A stretch of 64,000 nt of DNA from Hirudo medicinalis. Taxonomy: Eukaryota; Annelida; Clitellata; Hirudinida; Hirudinidae. The notes under the pieces are model-generated. The model worked only from the letters and a program-made list of their open reading frames with translations. It was not told the origin of the DNA and made no database searches. Of this stretch, positions 21,581 to 34,031 are shown piece after piece (position 1 is the first letter of the stretch; the number at the start of each line of letters is the position of its first letter). Position numbers and translations under genes: made by a program. The stretch spans positions 7,108 through 71,107 of the forward strand of contig MPNW01000705.1 in NCBI GenBank assembly GCA_011800805.1. The letters run 5' to 3'.

Positions 21581-22527
21581 CAGACTGAAAAACTCCGCAG
21601 CTACGTACCAAGGAATACAGCAATCTCTCTTGTTTATTTTATATCGCAACAGGTAAGGTCTGGTTTCGACTCCTCAATTAAAAATTTTATTTATTTTTAA
21701 CAAACTGATCTTAGTCTGAATTAATATTTAATTAGATTAGAAACATTCAGACACATTTTTTTTTATTTGATATATTGGCTTAACCCTTCTCCACTGAAGG
21801 AAAAAATACATCGTCACACCAAACGAGTCAACGGTCAAATCAGCTGTGTTGAATGAATTTATTATATATTTAATTAAATAAATTCCACGTCATAATTTAT
21901 AATTAGTTCTTTGTAACGTAAAAAGTGATCTGGCGACTGACAGTAATACGCAATAAGTGGAACGGAATATCTAAAGATATTGATTTAGACTCCTGTGTAC
22001 CTTTATTGCCAAGAGTTGAGTCTGCATCTCTCTCTCTCTGGAAGCAGTCTATCACACTGAACACGTCCCCCACCTCTCCCATGACAATGACAGCTTCATT
22101 GGTTCGAAACCCGTGACACTGAAATACAGTTCTTATACAAATAGGTGGCGCCTACAACTAAGCCCATCGACACAGAGACAAATGTGGGGAGAAGTTTAAG
22201 CCCATGGACAAAGGCAAGTGAATGGATGAATTCTTAGCTGACAATCACATTTCCTCTACATTGGGAAAGCATCAAATCTTATTTCCCTATTTCCAATGTG
22301 ACCACAAAAGCTGCCATTATTGACTGACACGAGGATAAACTTATCTTTTGCACATTAGCAAAATATGTCCTAGTCTTTATCACTATCATCACCAACTTTA
22401 AGATAGTGGATAAACAAATTTTAAACCACAAAGTAGAGACAATTACCAGAAATAATTTTTGTGCATTTTGAGTATAAACAAAGAAGGCTTCATCCGCAAC
22501 CTCCAACAGAAGCAAGTCCTCCAACAT
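21581..22527 (-). CDS. Unrecognised multi-exon reading frame (partial)
   Basis: Three minus-strand segments join in consistent phase. 22447-22527 starts MLEDLLLLEVADEAFF and ends at a CTG|GTAATT donor in phase 0. 22001-22118 follows acceptor TTTCAG and reads C-H-G-F-R-T-N-E-A-V-I-V-M-G-E-V to N-K, phase 1. 21581-21624 reads C-C-I-P-W-Y-V-A-A-E-F-F-S-L, phase 0. Together they give 81 codons without a stop. The matched phases and protein-like composition argue for a real gene, but no terminal exon was found and I recognise no family. It could instead be chance open sequence. Confidence 0.35.
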
Positions 22528-23168
22528 CTCGAATCCAAACTCGGGCCAAAAATCAGTGGATCGATTAAATATACAGAGTTGTCTACAAAAACGAGCCGAG
22601 CAAACACGTCCAACAATCACTCCGAGGATTTCAAACAATCCAAAAAATTAGCCGATCAGCATAACGACGAGCACAAAATGACGCTAATGAACTGTCGCGT
22701 CAATGGCCAATGAGTCCAAATGAACTTCGTCGGGCACAAACAACACTCGAGAAATTCCTTGAGGGGGAGTCATTGAATCCAATGCATTTGTCCGCCGCAC
22801 GACTTGTCATTTTAAGATATTTTGCTGTAATTACAATAATAATAATAATAATTTGTAAAATATTAATAATAATATTAATAATGTTTAATAATCAAGGAGC
22901 TCGGTCGGTGCAATTTTTGTAAGCATTATATAATGTTGTACTCGTCACAAAGTAGAGGAATGAACTGAATTTCTGCAAATTAATAATTAATTAATCAATA
23001 ATCACCTCCAGCAAATCAAAAATAGAAAAAATGTAGCTGAAGCAAAAAAAAACCCAGAAAATTGCATCAAACAAACAAACAAACATTCTTTGACTTTCAG
23101 AATGAAATTAGTACTCTTTCATCTGACATCCATCATTATCAACAACATCACCATCATCATCATCATCA
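22528..23168. other. Spacer between the unrecognised frame and promethin
   Basis: The 22528-22720 part is less AT-rich and could be promoter or 5' leader. The rest has (AAT)n near 22833-22885, AT-rich DNA and (CAT)n at 23145-23168 adjoining the promethin stop. No gene recognised. Confidence 0.4.
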
Positions 23169-23800
23169 TCATTCCAGTTTGTGATCATTTCCACTGGAAA
23201 GCATGTTGAAGACTGAATAGATGGAGGCAGAGATTACTCCAGCACCAAGGCCAAGCAGCATTGTGAAGAAGAGGAATCCAGCCAGCACTAACATCCCAAT
23301 TAGGAGGACAGCCCCTGAATATTTAATCATTAATTAACTAATTAACTAAATTAAAAAATATCTGAAATGTCTTTAATAAGTAACTAACAGTTACTGTTAA
23401 ATTTGTATTGAATTGAATAAGTATTGGTGAAAGCATAAGTTGAGTAAAGAACTGTTGCCTACTGTTCTGTAACAGTTGAGCATTGTAATGACAAATCAAA
23501 TAATTCAAAATACCCACCTTCGGCGACTATGAAGATGGTCAAAAATATTGCAGTAGTGACGAGACAGAAAATTAAGAAGCAGACGACAGGAACGGCACTG
23601 AACAGGCAAACCGAGCCCAACAAAATGGCCATTACTGGATTCTTTTTCGCTTCTTCTCTGCCAGCTTTGGAATAACTGGCAAGTGAGTCTTTGATGTTGA
23701 TATACATTTGGTTCAGTCTTACACGAATCTCGTCGACATTGTTACTGACTGATTGTGACTTAATTACATATTTTCTCTCGTCCAAGTCGTTTTCCGTCAT
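23169..23800 (-). CDS. LDAF1: Promethin / lipid droplet assembly factor 1-like
   Basis: ER/lipid-droplet membrane hairpin protein that works with seipin at sites of droplet formation in animals. Two exons (23518-23800 and 23169-23314) give 142 residues, near the 161 of human LDAF1. The N-terminal 60 residues are hydrophilic. Then N-P-V-M-A-I-L-L-G-S-V-C-L-F-S-A-V-P-V-V matches the family's HPF...SAVPVG block, followed by paired hydrophobic segments (LIFCLVTTAIFLTIFIVAEG, then VLLIGMLVLAGFLFFTMLLG), as expected for re-entrant hairpins. The ATG at 23800-23798 precedes M-T-E-N-D-L. SIRT4 lies head-to-head 1.3 kb away. Confidence 0.78.
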
Positions 23801-25075
23801 CGTCGCTGGCCTAACTTGCAACCGAACTCGAAGACACAAATAACAAACACGAAAATGCCTTGGAAAGGCTCGGCGAGCTGAATAAAACTTATGAACAAAT
23901 TGCAAACAAATTGTTGTTATATCCGTGCTAATTAGGAATTTTAATGTCTTTAATATTTTTTAAACCGGTAGTTTTAAAAGTCGCGGATTGATAAGGTAAA
24001 AATACCAAAATAAAGTGAGTACAACTGGCATTCATCTTAGAAATTACACTTTTCAAGTGTTCATTAATGTTAATCTACTGATAAGGAAGTAGAAATTAGC
24101 AAATAGAAGACTGACGTGATGCAATTTGAGGCGACCTTGATGACCAGAGGGTCAAAGTGTAATTGCACTTGCTTCCATTTGCCTATCCAGAAAACTTTTT
24201 CAAGTTACTCCCCTTATCAAGTCTTTTATTTTTTTGATAATAGTTTGAGAAGGCAAAATGTGGTAAATGGCATTTAGTGAAACAAACTTCAAAACTTCAA
24301 ACCTAGCAACATTATGTGTAGATCTAATGCATTTTGCAAACTTTGTGGGAGATCGGTTTTAAATACTTTTATAATTACCAGTCCACACGCAAATTCTATT
24401 TTATGACAAAGCCAGTAAGAACAATTGCATTGTTCAATATAACGCAATAAATAAGAAAATATTTAAAAACAGAATCCCATAATGTCAAGTTTTAACCTAA
24501 CTAATCTTTACAAACAAAGCTTTTAAGGCTACAAAATAATTTAAATTCAATTCTGCTTTTCACGTGATCACCATCAGTCGTCGTTAGTAGCGTGCTAGAA
24601 ACCAGATGAGATCCGCATGATGTTTTAGAAATGATTATTAACTAGCATTGCATCCATTCATTTAGTTATGATTTAATTTCGCCGGAATGGTTAAGAGGTT
24701 TTGATAGGTTAGTAATTTATAATATTAATATTCAAAAAGACTACTGTAATAAATTCTTTAATATATTTGTCAATTATAGAAACCATTCATATGAAACAAG
24801 TCTTGTGGCTACTAAGCACTTCAACTGACTAGGATTTGAACAGAAGTAAATTTTAAATTAACTGTAAATGTTGTTAACCTAACTAGATTTTACTTTATTA
24901 TTATTTATAAAAAGTCTGTTTGGCAATAAAGTTTTTAAAATACCTGTAAAAAAAGTAACAGCAATTTATTGTGTAATTTTAGAAATATTATTAATAAATA
25001 CCTATTCAAGTTTTTTAAACACAACTTAAAACCACATAACTTTATTTACCTCCAGCAGCAAGACAGCAAAGAAAA
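23801..25075. other. Divergent promoter region of promethin and SIRT4
   Basis: 1.3 kb of AT-rich DNA between the two start codons. I see no TATA box or other coding sequence. Confidence 0.5.
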
Positions 25076-26480
25076 ATGAGTGGCATCGCTAAAAGAGTTG
25101 CATCAAAAGTCTTGGATACAGTTCCTTGTTGCTTGCCTCCCTCCCTCAAGGAAATCTTCAAGCTTAGGGAGTTCATCGAGCGGTCGAGGAGACTTGTTGT
25201 TGTGACAGGAGCTGGAGTCTCGACGGAAAGTGGAATCAGAGGTAAGGGAGGATGTCGATCGGCATCAGGTCTGCGAGGTGTACTGGACTCAAAAAACTGC
25301 CTTTGGTGATGGTGATGGCTATTGATGCTTTGTTGGAATGTGCTGCTTGAACTTTGCATTGACTAATGTTTACTTGTTGATGATTTGATGAACTGCTTCA
25401 TAATTGACTCAAAGTGTGACCAGAAGTTGTCTGATTTTGTCTTCCACAGATTACAGGTCGGCTGGCATTGGAGAGTATGCTCGCATGAAGGGTCCGATCC
25501 TGACCTTTCAGGAGTTCCAAAAATCTGAAGATACCAGGAGAAAATTCTGGCTGAGGAACTTTGTCAAATGGCCCGTCCTATCATCAGCAGAGCCAAACTC
25601 CACCCATTTTACCTTCACCCAATGGGAGAAGAGGGGATTTTTAAGTCACCTCATTACCCAGAATATTGATAATCTTCACTTCAAGGCGGGCAGCCAGAAG
25701 GTTTTGGAGTTTCACGGATCAATGAACACGGTTGGTGATGTTTTGTGATTGTTAGAATAACATTTGTGCGATCATTGATATTGTTTATTATCATCATAGT
25801 TCTGCTGACAGTTTATTTGTTGCTGAGTTATTTTTAAAAAAGAACTTTGTTGTTGTTTCAATCTGATTCTTTTATCTTCGCCTTTTGTTCATGGCCACAA
25901 AAGATTGTGTAATACTTTACACTCTCAACATTCATCTGGAATCTTGCTACAACTCATCATGTCAGATGACCACCAAGTGTGGAGGATGCAATGAAATCAA
26001 AACATTGATGCAAGTAAACTCACCTCCACTCATTGCAGGTGGTATGCCTCAAATGTGGAGATGAATCTTCCAGGAAGGAAATGCAACAAAGGATCGTTGA
26101 ACTGAACGCCCGCTGGCTGGAAAAAGTGGACCCTTCCGAGCACCTGACCCACGATGGAAACATTCACCTTGAAGATGGTTTGGTCAAAGAGTTCCAGGTT
26201 GGTTGAATGGGCTGTTGAGTATATGTGTATCTAAAATGTCGTGAACTTTGAACTTTCTGGTAATCATCATCATCATCATCATAATCACTGCCATTATCAC
26301 TCATACAATATGGTATTTTCATTTGGATTCCCAGGGTTAGATCTTTGTCATGTTAAAAGGCACCGATGACATTTTGCAATGGCAATCAAGTCATGAACCT
26401 TGACATGACATTCTTAAACCTACTAAAATATCAGTAATATTAATTAATATAATATTAACAACAACAATTACTACCGGTTA

Positions 26481-26523
<43 letters not shown>

Positions 26524-26652
26524 TTAACAATTAACTTGTGACACTAAAACAACCAGGTGCNGTCATCGTCACCACCTTTGTTGGTTTATCGTGTTTATGC
26601 TATTATAGTAAACGCATCGTAAATAGCTCGACCACCAATGCATACATAGACA

Positions 26653-26694
<42 letters not shown>

Positions 26695-27356
26695 TTAACA
26701 ATTAACTTGTGACACTAAAACAACCAGGTGCCCAAGTGCAAGTGCTGCGGAGGCAACTTGAAACCTAGCATCGTCTTCTTTGGGGAAGAAGTTCCGAGAG
26801 GAGTGGTCGAGAGGGCCTCGTCGATTGTCAAGGAAGGTGATGCCCTCCTGGTTGCTGGCTCCTCCCTTCAGGTGAGAATGCACTGAATTTAGTTGTGATT
26901 GATGTTTTGATGATTGATGATCTGATGATTGATGGGGTCTTTTTGAGATGATTGAGTTTAAGATCGTTGTTTATTCATTTATTAAGAACATTTATGCAGA
27001 GCAGATTTGTTGTTATAATATTGTTTATAAAATTCAGGTCAAATTTGTTAGGTAAAATAATCATACTACTGAGGTCATGTTTACAATCACATGATGGCAT
27101 TTATTTTAAAAAACAACTTTGTTTACAAACTCATGACACCAGAACATCCAATATTGTAAGATAAGTCAATTAATTTCTTCAGGTCTATTCAGGCTACTTT
27201 ATGGTTAATGAGGCTAAGAGGTTCGGCAAGAAGGTGGCGATCGTAAACGTGGATCCGACGAGAGCAGACGACGTTGCTGACATCAAAATCTCGGCAAAGT
27301 GCGGGGAGGCCATAGACCTGTTGGAGCTGTACAAGGATGCTTTTCAGTGCGAGTGA
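25076..27356 (+). CDS. SIRT4: SIRT4-type sirtuin (NAD-dependent mitochondrial deacylase/ADP-ribosyltransferase)
   Basis: Class II sirtuin; in mammals a mitochondrial regulator of glutamate dehydrogenase, PDH and leucine metabolism. Five exons: 25076-25241, 25450-25730, 26039-26197, 26728-26871, 27183-27356; 307 residues (human 314). Seen in order: Rossmann GAGVSTESGI, D-Y-R-S, TQNIDNLH, catalytic His in L-E-F-H-G, Zn pairs C-L-K-C and C-K-C-C, PSIVFFGEEVP, VAGSSLQVYSGY and N-V-D-P-T-R. The exon 1/2 join reads G-I-R-D-Y-R-S where sirtuins normally have G-I-P-D. The N-terminus (basic K-R-V-A-S-K) could be a targeting signal. The acceptor region of exon 4 is duplicated upstream beside a single N. 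Confidence 0.92.
26478..26731. repeat. Two (TTA)n tracts each followed by the same 40-bp sequence
   Basis: (TTA)n tracts at about 26478-26523 and 26655-26694 are each followed by an identical 40-bp stretch (26521-26560 and 26692-26731) that contains the SIRT4 exon 4 acceptor. The first copy ends in a single N at 26561. Probably an assembly duplication; a real tandem duplication is possible. Confidence 0.7.
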
Positions 27357-29025
27357 ACAATTAACTTGTTCCAGAGAATGAGATCTGAGATTTTCACCTG
27401 TGATTGATTGTGTCTGATTGAAATGTTTAAGTCAAAAAATAATCTAGTTTATGTTTCCACATGAAATGTTCATCTATTTTGCAGTTTTTACTCTTCACGT
27501 GTGCATGTCTGCAACTTTATTTTTTCTTTCGTCTGCAACTTTTTTGATGCATGCCATTCGGTTTCTCTAATTCATGGTTTCTTTTTAAAACTTATTTTGT
27601 AAATTTGGGGAGAACCTCCTAAAATTATTTGTGAAGATGTAAGTTGTAAAATAAGTTCCCTGTGATAGATCTTTGCCATGTTTTTATTGGAAATGATTCC
27701 TTCTAGATTTTATCTTCTTTGTATTTTGTGCTCTTCGCGATTTGTGAGGCCGTTTTTATCTTTTTGATACTTGCATCGTACGAAGATAGGAAAGCATTTT
27801 TAGATTTAGGAAAATCGATGCGGAAATGGATTTTATTCAAGCAAGTCACTGTTCTCGGTCTAATTGTATTCTATTGTGTTTTATTTGATTTATTTGATCA
27901 TGGTTATAAATTTTTTAAATATCTTTGGAACATCTTACTCGATTCAGTCGAGTACTTTCCTTCCTGTAATTTTTATTTTTACCTTTTCAAACACATGGTT
28001 CTTCTCTCTGGTCATGTTTTGTAAATCATGTTTGAAATTCAAAGTTGATGCAAAATGCACTCAGAAATGTTAGGAGATTTATTTGCAGAGTTTACATGTT
28101 TTCATAAATAGTGTAGCATTTTTTTAATAAATTTTTTTAACCTTAAGTTTGGTATTTTGCAATTTGATTTGGTTAGTTCAATAGTATAATAATTTTGATT
28201 AGGAATGAAGTAATGTGTAAGTCGAGACGTTTTCTAGCAATCCCTTTTTTTTCAGCTGATTTGTGATTGCAGAAAAAGTTTGTCTTCTAATTACAATTTT
28301 ATAGTTGATGTTTAAAAATGATATTTATTTAATTATTTTTAAATGATAATCGTTTTCTGAGATCATTACGACATGATTAACACAGATAATGATTCTTTGT
28401 AAGTCTTAGTTTTGTTTTGAAAGGCCATCGTCAATTATCCATTAAACAAAGGAAGTGAATTGATTGAGACTCAGTTTTAATTTTTTTGCATTTTTAAAAC
28501 TGTATTCTTGGAACTAAAAATTGGTCTGGTAGCTGGATCCAGGTGGTCTGTCGCATTACTGGGTCTGCTCTGCATAATTTTGCATCGCGAAATATGATAA
28601 TTGTGTTGCTTGCGGTTGACTGAAACCCAGAGCCCACTTAAAATCCTGGATTAAATTGGAATGATAACTTTTAAATTACCTTTGGTTTTGCCGGCTAATT
28701 AGAACCACAATGATTTTCGTCAAAAGTTAGTTTCTCGATGAATTTCTCCTGAAGTACAAATTACAATAAATTATTTTTTTTATTATCTGATCTAATTATT
28801 AAATAAATATCCACAACAAAATAACAGTTTAAATAATTATACAAATTATTCATAATGCGGATTATTTTTCATTGCGCAGTAGCACAACCGAGCCTGATAT
28901 CTCCTGCATTCAACGGAAGTGCGGTTCTGACGTCCGTTTGTTGTAATTTGTGTTGTAGGTCCTCTGCGTCTAGTTTCTACTGAATTTCTTTTCCGCGTTC
29001 GTTCTGCGACTAATACAGCTTCGAA
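27357..29025. other. SIRT4 3' region and 14-3-3 upstream region
   Basis: AT-rich with AATAAA near 28126. A somewhat GC-richer block (28855-29025) directly precedes the 14-3-3 start and is likely its promoter/leader. The short frames at 27719-28073 look like chance. Confidence 0.5.
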
Positions 29026-31461
29026 ATGTCCGTTGATCGTGAAGAAAATGTCTACAGGGCCAAACTGGCCGAACAAGCCGAAAGATATGACGGTGAAAAT
29101 TTTGAAATTGCTTCTTGTAGCGGCATAGAATCCCGTAGGGTGACTAATCAATAATAGCTTCTGTATTGCCAAGTTTTTTCTTGAAGAGTATATTCTGGTT
29201 GCCGAATTCGAGATGGTTTTTGAGTGTTGGCTTTGTCCTAAGTTTGTCGCCGCCAAAAATTCCTATTACCATATATGGCGGTACGGTTGCCGCCAGATCC
29301 ATTTTGGGTTCATACGAATATTTAAATTTTTTCCTGTGGTATGTCTGAGCGGGTTATGCCTCGTGGCATTGAAATATTTTAGTGACTTTACTGAGGAAGA
29401 AGCTGGGAAAATATAAAAGAAAATTTGAATGGTTTACTCTTAGCCCTTAAGAATTCACAAACGTTTTGTGGAAAAGCTTTAGTATATATATGTCCATTGG
29501 TTGTCTATTAACATAATTAATTATTTATGATTAATCCTAATTGTTACTGGGTACAATTTTCTGCTGGCTCTAGTTTCATTCAAAATTTAGAATGAGGGGT
29601 CCCATATTTTTTAACAGACATGCATATGCATATTCATATCATTTCTTGCTGGTGTAATTAACTGGCAATTGAACAAACTGGGCTTTTTGTGTGAAATTGC
29701 CTAGTCATTCTGTGAAGGAATAATTTATGCTAATTAGACCACTGTTCAGTGAATGCTTGCTTAAATTATGCTTATGAGTTCATTGTGTGAAGCTCTTGTG
29801 TTGGCACTGTTGTACATAATTACATCTAATTACAATTCTAAGCAGCATTAATGTCATTAAGGACAGGCATTTTCACATACTTTCTTGTGAGGTGCTGTTC
29901 AACAAATTACCCCATTCTTAGAAAGTTATTAATACATCATGATTAAGCATTCTCTATTGACTCTTAATGGGCTGTATTTATCTCAATGATTTAGCGAATG
30001 AATGGATTGCATTTCTATTGTGAATGTTCTGTGAATGAATGCAATGTGCTGTGCCATTCTTGATTGTAAGTGATATAATGGCTTCAGTATGTAACCCTGG
30101 CACTGTAAGATTGATTTGGTGATATAAAGCGTTATCATCATTATTCTTGGCTTTGGCTGACCGGTCAATTTATAATTAATCTTGATGGAATGTTAATCTC
30201 ATAGCTTCTATAGGCTGGCATGTTGAGGGAGAATGCTCTAAGAAAGTTACCTACATTGCTTTAGTTGTCTGTAGAGGCTGTTCCTACCCACACTCTGAAA
30301 AATTTGGGTTGGAAAATGGTTTAAATTGGTAGTAGTTAAGACATGTGGATTGTCGTTAGGCAAATTGCTGAGTTAAAGGCTACGTAATTCGATGTGACGT
30401 CATTGCCTCCTTGAATCATGATAACAGTAGGTGTTGTAAATGTCTCAGCAATGCAAATAGCAATGAGCACTAAGGTGAGACATTGTGAATGGGTCTATGT
30501 GTGAATTCCTTTACTTAGTAAGTCTAGGAACATTTTTTAGTGGTTGATAAATTTAGTTTTTAGTGTTTGCTTCCTAGGAACAATGATTCTTAGGGAACCC
30601 TTCTCTGACAATTCACTGCTTGTTCATTCCACCAACAGTATCAATGCATTCATTTGTCAATCCAGTCATTTCATTATTGCAGTCATGACATAGCTGAGCA
30701 TGAGTTGTATTTTTAATTTGTTCTAAGTACATTGCTGGCTCTAGGAAACTTATTGCATCTGTACTTATTAATGTTACTCGTCCATAGGGTTTAATTGCAG
30801 GTCTATGGCTGATTCTTTGGTTATTTTATTCAGAGCATGGTTCTATAAGAATTTCTAATTCAGTGCTATTAATCTGTTAAATGTTGTAGCATTTTTCATT
30901 CCAATTCACGATGGGTTAGTCACCTCATTCCGCCCATGAATTTGTGATAAGTCATGCCTGTGTCATAGCTTTGCAAGCGAGTATGGCTGACATCATGATG
31001 CCAAAATTGGAAGGGTTGTTGATGGTGGGACTGGTCATGGTTTTTTTGGGGCCAGTTGGTCAGTCTGTCTGGACAAGTTCCTTTCTAGGATGCAAATGCA
31101 GGTTGTGTTGATTGAGTGTAGTTCATTGTTCATTTGTGAACAGCATCATCACAGCTACACTGGAACATATGCATGAAAGAGCAATTAGGACCAATTTTTG
31201 AGATAGGATGTTTTGTTCCCTAGTCACCACCAGCTGCTGTTATTACCTAGTGTATGTCATCACCATAATCATTGCCAACAATTGTCTTTGATTTGCCAAG
31301 AGGTTCTCAAATAGTTGTCTGCAATGATGTCCATTTGTCGTTATGACTTTCTTTGACAGTCTTCCCCCGAACAGGGATCCTTCATGATTCAAGCAAATCG
31401 CTGACCACTTTATATTCATCATAATTGCACGAATTGCAACTGTTGCTTGCAATGATGATGA

Positions 31462-31496
<35 letters not shown>

Positions 31497-34031
31497 ATTG
31501 GGGAGCTGATTATGGTTAGGATGTGCAAGTTTTTTTCAGAGTTGTGCTAATGGATGACAGCATCCTTTCTGTCGGTTGATATTGAGACTGTTGATGTGAG
31601 AGAGTAGTGTTATCATGGAATTGGTGCGTGCATGACAAGTTGTACATCATTATCATCATCGTGAGACCTTACCACATTCTGAGCTGCATTGACTTGTTAA
31701 TATGACATTAATATGATAAGGTAATGAGATGTTGTTATGTCCAGCTGTGCCTGGTGATGAATAATGCCTCTCTCCAGATATTTGGGGATTGGTGGTTCAA
31801 CTCATTATAATTTCATTTAATGAAATAAATATATATTAAATATCATTATTTTTAATATTGTTAATGCCGCTGGTGGCAGTTTTATGGCTGACAATAATAC
31901 ACTGCAATAAAAAGAGAGGTACCACTGTAATATTGATGATGACAATAATAAAGTAATATAATCTCTAATTGTCCACAATGATTTTGTCTTGGTTCTCCTT
32001 TGTGGCTGCCATGAATGTAGAGGATTATTTTACATCAATGACTTCAAGTTCCCAGCTGAGACATGTGTATGCCAACACATTGATTTGAAGGTTGACATGC
32101 TGAGCTGGATTAGATTATCTGGAGCACTATTGGGTAATTACTATGTGGGTAATAGAAAGTGATTCCATGTCTTGGTGCTTTATAGATGGCATGTTGATGA
32201 TAGCATGTCCCCTAGCTCTTACTTGATGAAAATATTAATTGTTAATTATAAGAAGCTTATTATTCTTATTGATGTATTCTTGTGGTGATGGTGATGATGG
32301 TCAGTGCAAATGTAGGATTTGTCTAGACGGGGGAGTTTGAGTGTAATCCTAATAAGAGTACAGTGGGTGCTGCGATTATTGACTGCAAAAAATCTCATTG
32401 TTGCTGGTAGCAGCTGCAATGGACTGTCTTAATTATGGCTCTTTAGGAATCACAACAATTGAAAACTTTTTAACCTCTTCAATTGAAAACTTTTTGTATT
32501 CTGAGTTATAGTAGCTATTTTGAACTTTTATTCTATGCTATTTTATTCTTTATCTTTTCCTTCTATTGATACAAGATAGTTCATTGATGGAGATTAATTG
32601 AAACCTGCAGAGATGGTCGACTACATGAAGAAGGTTGCCTGCCTGGATGTCGAACTGACAGTGGAGGAGAGGAACCTGCTCTCGGTGGCCTACAAGAATG
32701 TCATTGGAGCCAGACGTGCTTCATGGAGGATCATCAGCAGCATCGAGCAGAAAGAGGAGAGCAAAGGTATCTCTGAGTCCAAGCTGGCTCTCACTAAGAA
32801 CTACAGGGCTCAGGTAGGCATTGTTGAGAAAAGTTGTTCTTGGGAATGGGGTGTGGTGATGTTGATGATAATGGTTTGGAAAGTTGTGAGGTTTGCTATT
32901 GAACACAAGCTTAAGAAGGGCCATTGTCTTTGAATCAGGTCGAGAAGGAGTTGAAGGAGATCTGTGGAAACGTCCTCTCTGTCATTGACAAACACCTCAT
33001 CCCTGCCTCTGTGTCTGGGGAGTCTAAGGTCTTCTACTACAAAATGTGAGTTTCTTGCAGTCTTCTCTAACTGGCATCACATGGTGTACGATCACTCACG
33101 ACTCATTCTTACATGCCAAGTGATTACCATGATCTCCTGTAATCAGTTTGGTACCTGGCTCATTATCTATCTATAAGGCCTAGACTTAGTAGTTTTTTGT
33201 TAGGTACATCCTAATCCTAATGAAGACTTGGTAACCAAACGAGCATGTTACCGAACACATAAAAATTATTCACCTATTTGCTCCTCTAGGAAGGGCGACT
33301 ACCACCGGTACACTGCTGAGTTTGCCACTGGCAACGACAGGAAGGAGGCAGCCGAGAGCAGCCTGGTTGCATACAAGACGGCCAGTGATGTCGCCAACTC
33401 TGAATTGGCACCAACCCACCCCATCAGACTGGGACTGGCCCTCAACTTCTCTGTCTTCTACTATGAGATCCTCAACTCACCTGACAGGGCTTGCAGGTAG
33501 GTCAATTATGTAGTTACAAACATTGCTTTGTATTTTGTTATTCTGTAAAATTTGTAAATTGAATAACTATAACCAAGCTATTAGAAATTGAGAAATAATG
33601 AACCGTCTGCTAATATTCATTCTCGTTTGTTCACACACATTCATTCCATCCGACCGTATGTAGGTTGGCCAAGGCAGCTTTTGACGATGCCATAGCCGAA
33701 CTGGACACCTTGAGTGAGGAGAGCTACAAGGACTCTACACTCATCATGCAACTGCTCAGAGACAACCTCACCCTCTGGACCTCGGATGCTAACCCCGAAG
33801 GTCTGCATCGATGATAGTGATTTGTAGCATGTCTTCAGTGGTATTGGAGTTTATGGTTATAGTCAAGTAGTTGATTGGAAGCTGATGAAGCTGATATGTC
33901 AAGCTTGTTTTGATGTTGATGATCTCTTATCGTTGTGGATGAAATTTGACCTCGTGTTGTTTGTCTCGTCAGAGCCGGGGGAGGATGGACAGAAGGAGGA
34001 AGTGAAAGATGTCGAAGGAGAGAAGATCTAA
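29026..34031 (+). CDS. YWHAE: 14-3-3 epsilon
   Basis: Dimeric phosphoserine/threonine-binding adaptor of the cytosol. Six exons: 29026-29092, 32611-32813, 32939-33045, 33290-33496, 33664-33800, 33973-34031; 259 residues (human epsilon 255). Exon 1 encodes [20 protein letters not shown] and is separated from the rest by a 3.5-kb intron. Signature stretches include [78 protein letters not shown] and [16 protein letters not shown]. The peptide-binding Lys/Arg/Tyr residues lie in these conserved blocks. The '[14 protein letters not shown]' start and 'SDxNPE' end favour epsilon over zeta. The C-terminal tail is acidic and divergent, as usual. Confidence 0.96.
29093..32610. other. Long first intron of 14-3-3 epsilon
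   Basis: No coding sequence or recognisable transposon. It contains (ATG)n(GTG)n at 31452-31494. Large first introns often hold enhancers, but nothing specific is visible. Confidence 0.55.
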
